Source of the DNA: JALZCH01 sp036400075
GTDB lineage: Bacteria; Acidobacteriota; Blastocatellia; Pyrinomonadales; Pyrinomonadaceae
Length of the DNA stretch: 21,077 nucleotides
Assembly (NCBI GenBank): GCA_036400075.1
Contig: DASWLV010000032.1
Span: 1 to 21,077 of the forward strand
Direction: 5' to 3'
The translations under genes and the position numbers were made by a program. Of the stretch, positions 14,071 through 21,077 are shown in pieces. The stretch's first letter is position 1, and each line of letters begins with the position of its first letter. The notes under the pieces are model-generated. The model searched no databases and was not told the origin of the DNA. It was given only the letters and a program-made list of their open reading frames with translations.

Positions 14071-14102
14071 AAAAAGGACGGAATCAAATCCGTCCTTTTT
14101 TA
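14071..14102. terminator. Bidirectional terminator between convergent genes
   Basis: AAAAAGGACGGA and TCCGTCCTTTTT form a 12-bp stem with a 6-base loop. It serves the metallothionein-like gene (+) and, through the A-run, the response regulator ending at 14109 (-). Confidence 0.85.
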
Positions 14103-14108
14103 TTTCAG

Positions 14109-15617
14109 TTATAAACCGTGCTTCTTCATCATATGGTAAAGTCGCGGGCGATAAATGCCGAGAATGTTGGCGGCGGCTTGTTTGTTGCCGTTCGTTTTGG
14201 TGAGCGCGGCGCGAACGACTGCATCTTCCAATTGCTCGAAAATATCGGTTTCCGCCATTTCGCTCGTCGTGTCCGGCACTTTTTTGATGACCAGCTCGCC
14301 GATTCTTTCCCACGAAAAATCGCCGGCAAAATGATTGTTGGCGATTGCTTCGCTCAAATCAATGTTCGGCAGATTGGTCGGCATCGCAGCCGTTGAAATC
14401 TCAGCGCCGGCGGCGGCAGATGCGGCGTTTTGGCTGGCATTGATAAATTGATGTTCAAACGGCAAATCCAAAGCCTGAATCGTATCGCCTTTGCAGAGCA
14501 ACACGGCGCGTTCAAGGGCATTTTGCAGCTCGCGCACGTTTCCGCGCCACGGATGCGCGAACAACCGGGCGTAAGCCTCCTGCGAAAGTTTTTTCACCGG
14601 GCGCTGATATTTTTCGGCAAACACTTTGAGAAAATGTTCAGCCAGATGAATGATGTCGTCGGCGCGTTCTCTGAGCGGCGGGACGCGAATCGTGATTGTG
14701 TTGATTCGATAATACAAATCTTCGCGCAGCATTCCCTTTTCGATTGCTTCCGCCGGGTCGCGGTTCGTTGCGGCGATAAGACGGAAATCAACTTTCTGCG
14801 GCTTTTCGCTGCCGACCTTCGTATAAACTTTTTCCTGCAAAACGCGAAGCAGTTTCGGCTGTAATTCGAGCGGCATTTCGGCGATTTCGTCGAGCAGCAG
14901 ACTTCCGCCGTCGGCTTGCGCGATCAATCCCGCCTTTTCGCTCGTCGCGCCGGTAAAAGCTCCTTTTGTGTGTCCGAAAAGCTCGGATTCGATCAGCTCT
15001 TTCGGCAGAGCGGCGCAATTTACTTTGATAAAAGGCTTTTTCGCCCGCTGAGAATTGTAATGAATCGCGTTGGCGATTAATTCTTTGCCCGTTCCGCTTT
15101 CGCCGATAATTAAAATCGAAGCGTCCGAAGGCGCGACTGAATCAATAATTTCGTATAAATCCTGCATTGCGCGGCTGCTGCCGACGATTTCTTCGTAAGT
15201 CGAGCGGGCAGTCAGTTTTTTGCGAAGCTGCTGGACTTCTTTCGTGCTGCCGGAAAGCTGCAAAGCACGGGCGATGAGCGGTGAGAGAGTGTCGAGCGCC
15301 ACGGGTTTGTTAATAAAATAAAACGCGCCCAGCTTTGTGGCTTCAATCGCTACGTCCATTGAGGATTGACCGGAAATAACGATGACTTCCGCATCCTGCG
15401 TGATTTCCTTAAAACGCCGCAAAACTTCCAACCCGTCAATGTCGGGCAGACGCAAATCAACGAGCATTAAATCGTAACGCTCGCGTTCCGCCATTTGAAT
15501 TGCTTCGCCGCCGAGCGTCGCGGTGGCGATGTCATAACCTTCGCCTTCGAGAGCGAATTGGAGGAATTCTAAAGTATAAGGATCGTCGTCAACGACCAGA
15601 ATCTTTGCTTTTGCCAA
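14109..15617 (-). CDS. Sigma-54-dependent response regulator (NtrC family)
   Basis: This 502-residue regulator has a complete three-domain layout. The receiver (~4-120) has D10/D11, phospho-acceptor D54 (LMLVDLRLPD), S82 and K104. The AAA+ domain (~143-375) has Walker A GESGTGKE (172-179), the sigma-54 contact loop GAFTGA (219-224), Walker B LLLDE (240-244) and an arginine-finger region (REDLYYRINTI). The Fis-type HTH (~460-502) ends GIYRPRLYHMMKKHGL. It should activate promoters with -24/-12 elements, and four such promoters lie in this window. No histidine kinase is next to it. Translation starts at TTG 15617, with AAGGT about 8 bases upstream; no in-frame ATG or GTG lies between it and an upstream stop. 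Confidence 0.95.
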   Translation of the reverse strand: MAKAKILVVDDDPYTLEFLQFALEGEGYDIATATLGGEAIQMAERERYDLMLVDLRLPDIDGLEVLRRFKEITQDAEVIVISGQSSMDVAIEATKLGAFYFINKPVALDTLSPLIARALQLSGSTKEVQQLRKKLTARSTYEEIVGSSRAMQDLYEIIDSVAPSDASILIIGESGTGKELIANAIHYNSQRAKKPFIKVNCAALPKELIESELFGHTKGAFTGATSEKAGLIAQADGGSLLLDEIAEMPLELQPKLLRVLQEKVYTKVGSEKPQKVDFRLIAATNRDPAEAIEKGMLREDLYYRINTITIRVPPLRERADDIIHLAEHFLKVFAEKYQRPVKKLSQEAYARLFAHPWRGNVRELQNALERAVLLCKGDTIQALDLPFEHQFINASQNAASAAAGAEISTAAMPTNLPNIDLSEAIANNHFAGDFSWERIGELVIKKVPDTTSEMAETDIFEQLEDAVVRAALTKTNGNKQAAANILGIYRPRLYHMMKKHGL

Positions 15618-15803
15618 GTTAGTTACCTTTCGATTGTACGCAAATTGCTATGTTCGGGAATTAATTAAAACACTCGCTTGGAGTGTGTTAATTGTAATTC
15701 AAGATTGTACCGTTTCAGTACGAGAACGTACAAATCCGCTACTAAAGAGAAGCGTACAATCCAAGAAAATACAGAGTTTTAAAATTATTTTGGAGAAAAT
15801 TAA
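15618..15803. promoter_or_regulatory. Divergent control region with GTAC-centred repeats
   Basis: ATTGTACG (15634-15641) is mirrored by CGTACAAT (about 15753-15760), and GTAC also occurs in TTGTACCG, AGTACGAG and CGTACAAA between them. ACACTC-GCTTG-GAGTGT is a small palindrome near 15670. These could be operator sites for the regulator or YggT gene; no sigma-54 promoter is seen here. Confidence 0.4.
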
Positions 15804-16319
15804 ATGGATAACAAACTGGCGATAGAAGAAGCCCGCCGCGCCGCACAACATGAAGACGTTAAAGCTGAGATCGAAGCAGACGTAAACGCAGAGCTTGCGG
15901 CAAAAGCCGAGCGCCCGGCGCCGGGTGAATCTGCGCGTTTGGGAAATCTGGCGAAAGATTTCCGCGCCAAAGCCGTTGACGAAGTGGTTGATACCGAGCG
16001 CGAAACCGAGCGAGCGCGTTTTTTGGCACGGATTTCGCAAATTGTGGATTACGTCTTTTACGTGATTTACGCGCTCTTTGCAATTCGATTGGTGCTGGCT
16101 TTAATGGCTGCGCGAAAATCGGCGGGTTTTGTTCAATTTATCCACACCATTACCGATCCGTTTCTCGCGCCGTTCCGAGGCATTGTGGCTGAACCGAAAA
16201 CGGAAGAAGGTTTTACGCTTGCGCTTCCGGTCATTTTGGCTTTGGTAATTTACATTGTGCTGCATCTCGGAATTATCGGTTTGCTGCGTTTGATCGCGCA
16301 TCGAAAGACGGAAATTTAA
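15804..16319 (+). CDS. YggT-family membrane protein with charged N-terminal extension
   Basis: This protein has 171 residues. The first ~75 are charged and helical (EEARRAAQHEDVKAEIEADV), longer than a minimal YggT. Two hydrophobic segments follow (~80-100 VDYVFYVIYALFAIRLVLAL and ~138-160 LALPVILALVIYIVLHL). They bracket the family's conserved loop FIHTITDPFLAPFRGIV. YggT proteins are small inner-membrane proteins linked to osmotic stress and division-associated clusters; exact role unknown. GGAG lies 9 bases before ATG. An lmo0937-type gene begins 33 bases downstream, so the pair is probably an operon. Confidence 0.85.
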   Translation: MDNKLAIEEARRAAQHEDVKAEIEADVNAELAAKAERPAPGESARLGNLAKDFRAKAVDEVVDTERETERARFLARISQIVDYVFYVIYALFAIRLVLALMAARKSAGFVQFIHTITDPFLAPFRGIVAEPKTEEGFTLALPVILALVIYIVLHLGIIGLLRLIAHRKTEI

Positions 16320-16352
16320 TTGGACGGTAGGACGAGAAAGGAGAAAGAGAAA

Positions 16353-16505
16353 ATGCTTTGGACAATCGCTGTAATTTTGTTGATTTTGTGGTTACTCGGA
16401 TATGGGTTTGCCGGTGCGGCATTGGGTAATCTGATCCACATTTTATTAATTCTAGCAATCGTCGTTGTTTTGCTCCGGGTGATTCAGGGACGCAGAGTCG
16501 TTTAA
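16353..16505 (+). CDS. lmo0937-family small membrane protein
   Basis: This 50-residue protein is almost wholly hydrophobic: MLWTIAVILLILWLLGYGF, then GNLIHILLILAIVVVLLRVI and the basic end QGRRVV. This matches the lmo0937 family pattern (LWtI..il..lWllG...G..IHiLL.iA....l.r...gRR). Function unknown; members are common in stress-induced clusters. ATG 16353 has AAAGGAG 9 bases upstream; the open frame extends upstream only through a ribosome-binding-site-rich leader, so the longer 61-residue form is unlikely. Confidence 0.85.
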   Translation: MLWTIAVILLILWLLGYGFAGAALGNLIHILLILAIVVVLLRVIQGRRVV

Positions 16506-16528
16506 TTCAACTATTAACCATTAACCGC

Positions 16529-16558
16529 TAAGAACACGCTGAATGCGGCGTGTTCTTA
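16529..16558 (+). terminator. Hairpin after YggT/lmo0937 operon
   Basis: TAAGAACACGC pairs with GCGTGTTCTTA (11 bp, 8-base loop), followed by ACATTTTC rather than a clean T-run. Confidence 0.6.
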
Positions 16559-16622
16559 ACATTTTCAAAAAAGAAAGAACCGGGGCGGAAATTTCATTTT
16601 GCAATAATCCTGGAGGTTTTAT

Positions 16623-17081
16623 ATGAGAAAACGGCATAACGAAGAGCGTCAAAATGACGATGCTCAAAATTCTTCTGCTTCTGTCAGCACCGGCGGCGGT
16701 CGCGGCACAAGCGACAAACTAACTTATTTGATGGTCGGCGGCGGAATCGGCGCTCTGCTCGCGCTGCTTTTTGCGCCGAAATCCGGTAACGAATTGAGAA
16801 CGGACATCGCAGACGCCGCACGCAAAGGCGTTGACAAAGGGCGCGACACCGCGACGCAGCTCGGACAGAGATCAGGCGAATATCTGAATACCGCCAAACA
16901 AAAAGCCGGTGACATTTACAGTCGCACCGGCGGAGCTTTGAATGCGGCAAAGAGCGAATTCGGTAAAAAATCCGGGGCGGAAAATGAGAGCGCTGTGGGT
17001 GAACTGACCGGCGGACCGCACGACGCAATCGGAAGCGCGGCAAGCAACCGCGACGAACACGATGATTTTCCGATAGCGTAA
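16623..17081 (+). CDS. YtxH-domain protein
   Basis: This protein has 152 residues. After a hydrophilic N-terminus (~1-32) comes a single membrane segment with the YtxH signature YLMVGGGIGALLALLFAPKS and ELRTDI (~35-62). A long helical, Lys/Gly/Ala-rich tail follows (DAARKGVDKGRDTATQLG, YLNTAKQKAGDIYSRTGG). Such proteins are envelope-attached and stress-associated, with unknown biochemistry. GGAGG is 6 bases before ATG. It has its own hairpin terminator. The region upstream contains GG and GC elements 12 rather than 10 bases apart, so I do not call a sigma-54 promoter here. Confidence 0.87.
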   Translation: MRKRHNEERQNDDAQNSSASVSTGGGRGTSDKLTYLMVGGGIGALLALLFAPKSGNELRTDIADAARKGVDKGRDTATQLGQRSGEYLNTAKQKAGDIYSRTGGALNAAKSEFGKKSGAENESAVGELTGGPHDAIGSAASNRDEHDDFPIA

Positions 17082-17142
17082 TAGATTCGTTCACGTTTTG
17101 TTTGCTATCGAAACGCAGATTCTTTTAATCAACAGCCAAACG

Positions 17143-17188
17143 AAAAGGAAAACGTAAACGGTTCGTCACCGGAAACGTTTTCCTTTTT
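17143..17188 (+). terminator. Terminator of the YtxH gene
   Basis: A 13-bp perfect stem (AAAAGGAAAACGT with ACGTTTTCCTTTT) has an inner CGGT/ACCG pairing in the loop and ends in Ts. Confidence 0.85.
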
Positions 17189-17229
17189 ATTTGCTTGAAT
17201 TTTCAATTTCTTTCATTTCTTTCATTACG

Positions 17230-17245
17230 TGGCACTGTATTTGCA
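17230..17245 (+). promoter_or_regulatory. Sigma-54 promoter for the glycine-zipper protein gene
   Basis: TGGCACTGTATTTGCA carries exact TGGCAC and TTGCA blocks with the right spacing (GG 17231-17232, GC 17243-17244). Predicted start is near 17256, leaving a leader of about 120 bases that may hold further control. Confidence 0.85.
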
Positions 17246-17375
17246 AGCTAGCTTATAATGAGATTTTTTGAAGTTGTGGTTCTCCCCGTAACTCGCGCGG
17301 AGTTCACGAATCGCTCTGCGTAAAACACAACTTGACGCTTAATTTACCCGAACAAAATATTATGGGGGAAAAAAT

Positions 17376-18983
17376 ATGAGAACAATAGTGAGAAAAACAT
17401 ACGTTTACGTTGTTATTTTAACGATGACGCTGCTGCTTGCCGGAGCGGATTTTAACGCTTACGCGCAGCGTCCGCGCAACAATCGCGCTAATGAAGCGGC
17501 AGTTTCTACCTTGCTTCAGACGCTCGAACGCGACACGGATTATTTTAATCGCAGTTTGACAGCAGCGCTCTCGCGCAACGCTTCAAGCGGTACGCAAGCC
17601 CAAAACGAAATTACCGAATACGTCCGCGATTTTGAAAACGCAACCGACCGTTTGAAACAGAATTTTGACGCACGCAACGCAACTGCCGCAGATGTCGAAG
17701 AAGTTTTAAATCGCGGTGCGAATATTGACAGCTTTTTGCGTCAAAATCGCCTCGGACGCGCCAGCACTGATTGGAGCCGCGTCCGCGATGATTTAACGCG
17801 GCTTGCCGGTTTATACAACGTCGCCTGGGATTGGAACAGAAACAATGCTCCGACACGCGGAAACAATTACCCGACCAACAATTATCCGTCCGGCGGCACG
17901 ACTTACGGCTCGAATCGCCTGACCGGAACATATCGGCTTGACACAGCGCGCAGCGCCAACGTCGAAGCCGAAATTGACCGCGCCATCGGCGATCTGGCGG
18001 CTAATCAGCGCGAGCGCGTTCGCCGTGTTTCTCTGCGCCGTCTTGAAGCGCCGGAATATATCGCCATCGAGCGCGTCGGCAACGAGATTAGATTGGCTTC
18101 GTCAAAAGCGGCGCTAGTGACTTTCCAAGCCAATGGTCAGACAATCACCGAAACGATGCCGAACGGTCGTTCGATGAGCGTTAATGCCAATGTCGTTAAC
18201 AATCAGGTTGTGATTAATTACACGGGTGACCGTGCAAATGATTTCTACGTCGCTTTCAACCCGCTTCGCAACGGTGATGAGCTGCGAGTTACGCGCCGGA
18301 TTTATCTCGAAGGCGCGAACCGCCAGATTACGGTTGAAAGCTTTTACACGCGCACGTCAAATGTTGCTCAGTTCGACACCATTTATAACGGCAACACAAC
18401 CGGCGGCAATTACGGCGGCAACACGACGACCGGCGATTTTATGGTTCCGAACGGAACACGCCTGACGGCGGTTTTGAATACGGATATAGACACTAAAACC
18501 GCGTCGGTCGGCGACCGCTTCACGATGGAAGTGACTTCGCCCGCCGAATACAGAGGCGCGATTATCGAAGGTCGTGTGGCAAGCGTCGAGCGTTCGGGCA
18601 GAGTCTCGGGCAGAGCTAGTCTCGGCTTAGACTTTGAAACGATTCGGATGCGCAACGGCGGCTCGCATCGTTTTGCCGGTTTGCTTGATTCCGTTTCCTC
18701 AAACGAAAACGGCAACGTCAGTATTTCCAACGAAGGTCAAGTCCGCGAGGGCGGCAGTCAAACAAATAAAACCGTCACGCGCACCGCAATCGGCGCAGCG
18801 CTCGGCGCGCTGATCGGAGCAATTGCCGGAGGCGGCAGCGGTGCTGCAATCGGCGCGGGAGTCGGAGCAGGCGCGGGCGCAGGCTCGGTTATTCTGCAGG
18901 GACGCGACGATCTTTCGCTGAGACAGGGAACGCAAGTCAACGTCACGGCTTCATCGCCGCGCGGCGTCGCAAATTTGCGTTAA
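17376..18983 (+). CDS. Secreted protein with glycine-zipper C-terminus
   Basis: This protein has 535 residues. A signal peptide ends at AYA-Q (30/31). The next ~120 residues are helical (LLQTLERDTDYFNRSLTAAL), followed by a low-complexity NNYP/GGTTYGS linker (~165-185). A beta-rich middle includes a lipocalin-like or DUF-type stretch. The C-terminal domain starts near FMVPNGTRLTAVL with DIDTKTASVGDRF and resembles, by eye, the TrbI/VirB10-like fold of many acidobacterial secreted proteins. Near 465-505 there is a glycine zipper (GAALGALIGAIAGGGSGAAI) typical of outer-membrane-associated proteins. It is expected in the periplasm or outer membrane; function unknown. A purine-rich GGGGGAAAAAAT precedes ATG. 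A perfect sigma-54 promoter lies upstream. Confidence 0.8.
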   Translation: MRTIVRKTYVYVVILTMTLLLAGADFNAYAQRPRNNRANEAAVSTLLQTLERDTDYFNRSLTAALSRNASSGTQAQNEITEYVRDFENATDRLKQNFDARNATAADVEEVLNRGANIDSFLRQNRLGRASTDWSRVRDDLTRLAGLYNVAWDWNRNNAPTRGNNYPTNNYPSGGTTYGSNRLTGTYRLDTARSANVEAEIDRAIGDLAANQRERVRRVSLRRLEAPEYIAIERVGNEIRLASSKAALVTFQANGQTITETMPNGRSMSVNANVVNNQVVINYTGDRANDFYVAFNPLRNGDELRVTRRIYLEGANRQITVESFYTRTSNVAQFDTIYNGNTTGGNYGGNTTTGDFMVPNGTRLTAVLNTDIDTKTASVGDRFTMEVTSPAEYRGAIIEGRVASVERSGRVSGRASLGLDFETIRMRNGGSHRFAGLLDSVSSNENGNVSISNEGQVREGGSQTNKTVTRTAIGAALGALIGAIAGGGSGAAIGAGVGAGAGAGSVILQGRDDLSLRQGTQVNVTASSPRGVANLR

Positions 18984-19288
18984 ATTTTTAACCTCATCAA
19001 CTCCTTACAGAAAAACGGGTGACGGCTTGCCGCCGCCCGTTTTTTGTTTATATTTGCAGTAGCCCGCACGAAGTAAGGGCGTTTGTTTCATAAATTTCAT
19101 TGCAGAAACGAAAGAAATACTTTATTTTCATTCCGGCTATAAAGTTATTGACGAGAATGATTCCAGATAACACACGAAATCTGCGTATTAGCAAGAAACG
19201 TTCGCGTCAATGCACGAAATTCGATGATTGGGCGGAATCATTCCGCTCAATCAATAATTCGATGCTTTCTTTTTAATTCGGAGAAGTT
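18984..19288. other. Intergenic region
   Basis: After the hairpin at 19011-19045 I see no gene. The rest is AT-rich leader for the next gene, with no convincing -35/-10 or sigma-54 site; TTGACG near 19148 lacks a partner. Confidence 0.5.
19011..19045 (+). terminator. Terminator of the glycine-zipper protein gene
   Basis: ACGGGTGACGGC and GCCGCCGCCCGT pair with one mismatch and one G-U around a TT loop, flanked by AAAA and TTTTTT. Confidence 0.85.
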
Positions 19289-19954
19289 ATGAAATTGAAG
19301 ATAATTATTATTGCCATAATTGCTCTTGTAAGCAGCAATGCCTTTGCTCAAAAGCAAAAACCATCTGCTACATCTTCAACAGATTTATCACAACCAAAGG
19401 TTGATTCCGGTGTTGATGCTAAAGAAATCAGCATTCGAGACTTGGCAATTCAGTTAGGTTCACCGGGCGGAATCATCTTCTTACCTGATATTGATGTTGA
19501 GAAGAAATATAGATTTGAGCCCCCTAGTTTATCTGTTAGCGATATGCTTAATTCTATTGCAAAAGTAGAACCTGAATATCGTTGGGAAACTCAAGACGGA
19601 GTTGTGAATCTGTTTCCGGCTAATAAATATCCTGTATTTCTTGACACAATCATTCCAGAGTTTGATGCTAAAGATACAAATATTCACCTCAGTATTGATA
19701 CTTTGCAGCAGTTACCTGTTTTTCAGCAACAAGCAACTTCATTTGGTTACAGCAACTATACAGTACGAAGGGTGGAGTTTCTTTCGGTTCTAAGTAGCGG
19801 TAAGCTAAAAAACTTTAATGTTCATTGTAGAAACTCAACGTTGCGCGGCGTTTTAAACTCAATTGTGCGCGGTCACGGGCGAGCAGTTTGGGGTTTTAGA
19901 GAATACATGCAAAATGGAAATAAGTTCTTTCAGTTATGGATTATTTTTTCATAA
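19289..19954 (+). CDS. Secreted STN-like protein of unknown function
   Basis: This protein has 221 residues. A signal peptide (LKIIIIAIIALVSSNAFA) is cleaved before QKQK near 21. Residues ~44-110 (EISIRDLAIQLGSPGGIIF, LSVSDMLNSIAKVEPEYRW, VVNLFP) have the alternating pattern of an STN/secretin N-domain-like fold. Residues ~120-221 end with a second similar unit (LRGVLNSIVRGHGRAVWGFR). Such proteins are frequent in Acidobacteriota, with unknown function; the STN call is by eye. GGAGA lies about 7 bases before ATG. It is AT-richer than neighbouring host genes and stands alone; no strong terminator follows. Confidence 0.7.
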   Translation: MKLKIIIIAIIALVSSNAFAQKQKPSATSSTDLSQPKVDSGVDAKEISIRDLAIQLGSPGGIIFLPDIDVEKKYRFEPPSLSVSDMLNSIAKVEPEYRWETQDGVVNLFPANKYPVFLDTIIPEFDAKDTNIHLSIDTLQQLPVFQQQATSFGYSNYTVRRVEFLSVLSSGKLKNFNVHCRNSTLRGVLNSIVRGHGRAVWGFREYMQNGNKFFQLWIIFS

Positions 19955-20141
19955 TGCCGCATCGAACAATCATTGGATGCGAGGTGCATCACGTACTTTC
20001 TTAAACAGGTTGCGTGTTTTGCGCCTGCGTCAACTCAATGGTTGACTGCCTGCAAATCGTTACAGTTCAGAGTATTTTAGACGGTACTCGAACGCAGTTG
20101 CCGCTCGTTTGTCTCTACAAGCACACCGTCAATTCAAATTA

Positions 20142-21077
20142 TTATTTTTTCGCTTTTTCGAGCAAACGCATTACGGCTATTTCTTCGACTGAAAGCTCAG
20201 GCGAGAATTTTTCGATAGTTCGCTTTTTTCGCGGGCGAAATTCATCAATTGTAGTTCCCTGCTCGTAGGCTTCGATAACAGCCGGGTGGATGTAGCTGCT
20301 GCGGCAAACGGCGGGAGTGTTGCCGAGATGTTCGGCAACTTTTTTGACCGCCTCGACGATGTTCTTTTTCGTTTGCGTTTTAGTTTCCGGCGCGCCGATT
20401 TGCGCCAGTTCGGTTGCAGCCAAAACAGTCGCTCCCCATGTGCGGAAATCTTTGGCGCTGAATTCGGGCGAAGTCGCGGTTTTGAGAAAATCGTTGACAT
20501 CGCGCGGCGTTACGGGGCGAACAATTCCCTGCGCGTCCTGATAGTTGAACAGCTTGCTCCCGCCCATCGCTTTTAAATCCGTCATTATTGCGGCAAGTTC
20601 TTCGTCCACGATTAAACGCCGGTGTCGGATGCTGTGTTTGCCGACGAAATTAAAATTTAGCTTGCCGCCTTTTTCAATTGTCAAATGGCGATTTCTGAGC
20701 GTCGTGACGCCGTAGGTTTTATATTCCTTGACGCTCTTTTCCGAGCCGACGCGAATATACAAATCGTTTATCAGCCGCATCACGACCGCCAAAACTTTTT
20801 CCTTCGGATAACCTTCGAGCGAGATGTATTCGTTCGTCAATTTGCGCAGCTTCGGCAAAAACTCGCCGAAACGCTCGATTTTCGAGAATTTCTTGGCTTG
20901 CTGTTTGGCGGAAAATTGCAGGCTGTATTTGTACTGAATGCGTCCGGCTGTATCGAATCCGATTGCCTGCAAACCGGCGCGCGTGTTCGGGCAAATGCGA
21001 ACGTGCGTCCAGGCGGGCGGAATGACGAGCTTGCTGATTCGTTCGATTTGTTTTTGGTCGGTTATTTTTTCGCCGTT
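20142..21077 (-). CDS. DNA topoisomerase IB, 5'-truncated by window edge
   Basis: 311 residues are visible and the frame stays open to the right edge, so the N-terminus is missing. The first visible part has IERISKLVIPPAWTHVRIC followed by LQAIGFDTAGRIQYKY, a hallmark of poxvirus-type bacterial topoisomerase IB. The catalytic domain shows TYGVTTLRNRHL, GKHSIRHRRL, the conserved DFRTWGAT arginine block, the AEHLGNTPAVCR block and the nucleophile Tyr in SSYIHP. The enzyme relaxes supercoils by nicking one strand through a 3'-phosphotyrosyl link. The C-terminal basic tail (RPRKKRTIEKF) is usual. A start at 20972 would be internal and false. Confidence 0.93.
   Translation of the reverse strand, partial: NGEKITDQKQIERISKLVIPPAWTHVRICPNTRAGLQAIGFDTAGRIQYKYSLQFSAKQQAKKFSKIERFGEFLPKLRKLTNEYISLEGYPKEKVLAVVMRLINDLYIRVGSEKSVKEYKTYGVTTLRNRHLTIEKGGKLNFNFVGKHSIRHRRLIVDEELAAIMTDLKAMGGSKLFNYQDAQGIVRPVTPRDVNDFLKTATSPEFSAKDFRTWGATVLAATELAQIGAPETKTQTKKNIVEAVKKVAEHLGNTPAVCRSSYIHPAVIEAYEQGTTIDEFRPRKKRTIEKFSPELSVEEIAVMRLLEKAKK

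Noticed and set aside
14430..14864. 144-residue + strand ORF opposite the response regulator
   Set aside because: It lies wholly antisense to a clear, conserved AAA+ gene; the open frame follows from the codon bias of that gene. No ribosome binding site.
16573..16612. Possible sigma-54 promoter before the YtxH gene
   Set aside because: GG and GC elements are 12 bases apart instead of 10, so sigma-54 would not recognise it.
16684..17094. 136-residue minus-strand ORF opposite the YtxH gene
   Set aside because: Arginine-rich shadow frame of a GC-rich coding region with no supporting signals.
19955..20141. attC-like integron cassette site after the STN-like protein gene (GTCAAC/GTTGAC palindrome at 20029-20046)
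   Set aside because: The terminal motifs do not fit RYYYAAC/GTTRRRY and no integron integrase or cassette array is present.

Overview
The window looks like a chromosomal segment of an Acidobacteriota-type bacterium, most likely a Blastocatellia/Pyrinomonadales relative. This is inferred from gene content and style (hemerythrin, DUF2383, YtxH, YggT and lmo0937 stress proteins, a TIMP-like secreted protein, poxvirus-type topoisomerase IB, an NRMT-like metal transporter); no 16S or other marker gene is present. A 7.5-kb AT-richer mobile element is inserted in a tRNA-Thr gene near the left side; the rest (about 8.13-21.08 kb) is ordinary chromosome.

Left flank (1-529): start of a secreted CSC/TIMP-like protein running off the left edge, then a non-coding stretch that includes a terminator once used by the tRNA.

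Integrated element (530-8100): bounded by a 44-bp exact direct repeat of the tRNA-Thr 3' half (530-573 and 8057-8100). The right copy completes an intact tRNA-Thr(TGT). Inside, left to right on the + strand: tyrosine integrase, unknown protein, HTH excisionase/AlpA-like protein, winged-helix replication protein carrying five 21-bp palindromic iterons inside its own gene (probable origin), a small overlapping ORF, a coiled-coil protein, a terminase-small-subunit-like (DUF5681-type) protein and a small unknown. On the - strand at the right end are two cargo units: a membrane protein plus an LPO_1073/Vpar_1526-like protein sharing an NSxNYQA motif, and a lipoprotein plus PD-(D/E)xK nuclease-like protein. 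Integrase, AlpA-like gene, replication module with origin and small terminase, without capsid, tail or large terminase, is the plan of a phage satellite (PICI-like). I propose that it is a small, probably undescribed satellite with candidate anti-phage cargo.

Right flank (8130-21077): a cluster of general-stress-type genes (hemerythrin, small hydrophilic protein + SemiSWEET, DUF2383 protein, metallothionein-like protein, YggT, lmo0937 and YtxH proteins, a glycine-zipper secreted protein) surrounds a sigma-54-dependent response regulator. Four transcription units have good -24/-12 sigma-54 promoters (8848-8863 minus, 9003-9018, 12582-12597, 17230-17245), so the regulator plausibly controls its neighbours as a local regulon. 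Between them lies an operon of an NRMT-type Nramp transporter and a cytosolic MgtE-N/CBS protein, suggesting Mg2+ handling. The window ends with a secreted STN-like protein and a 5'-truncated topoisomerase IB.
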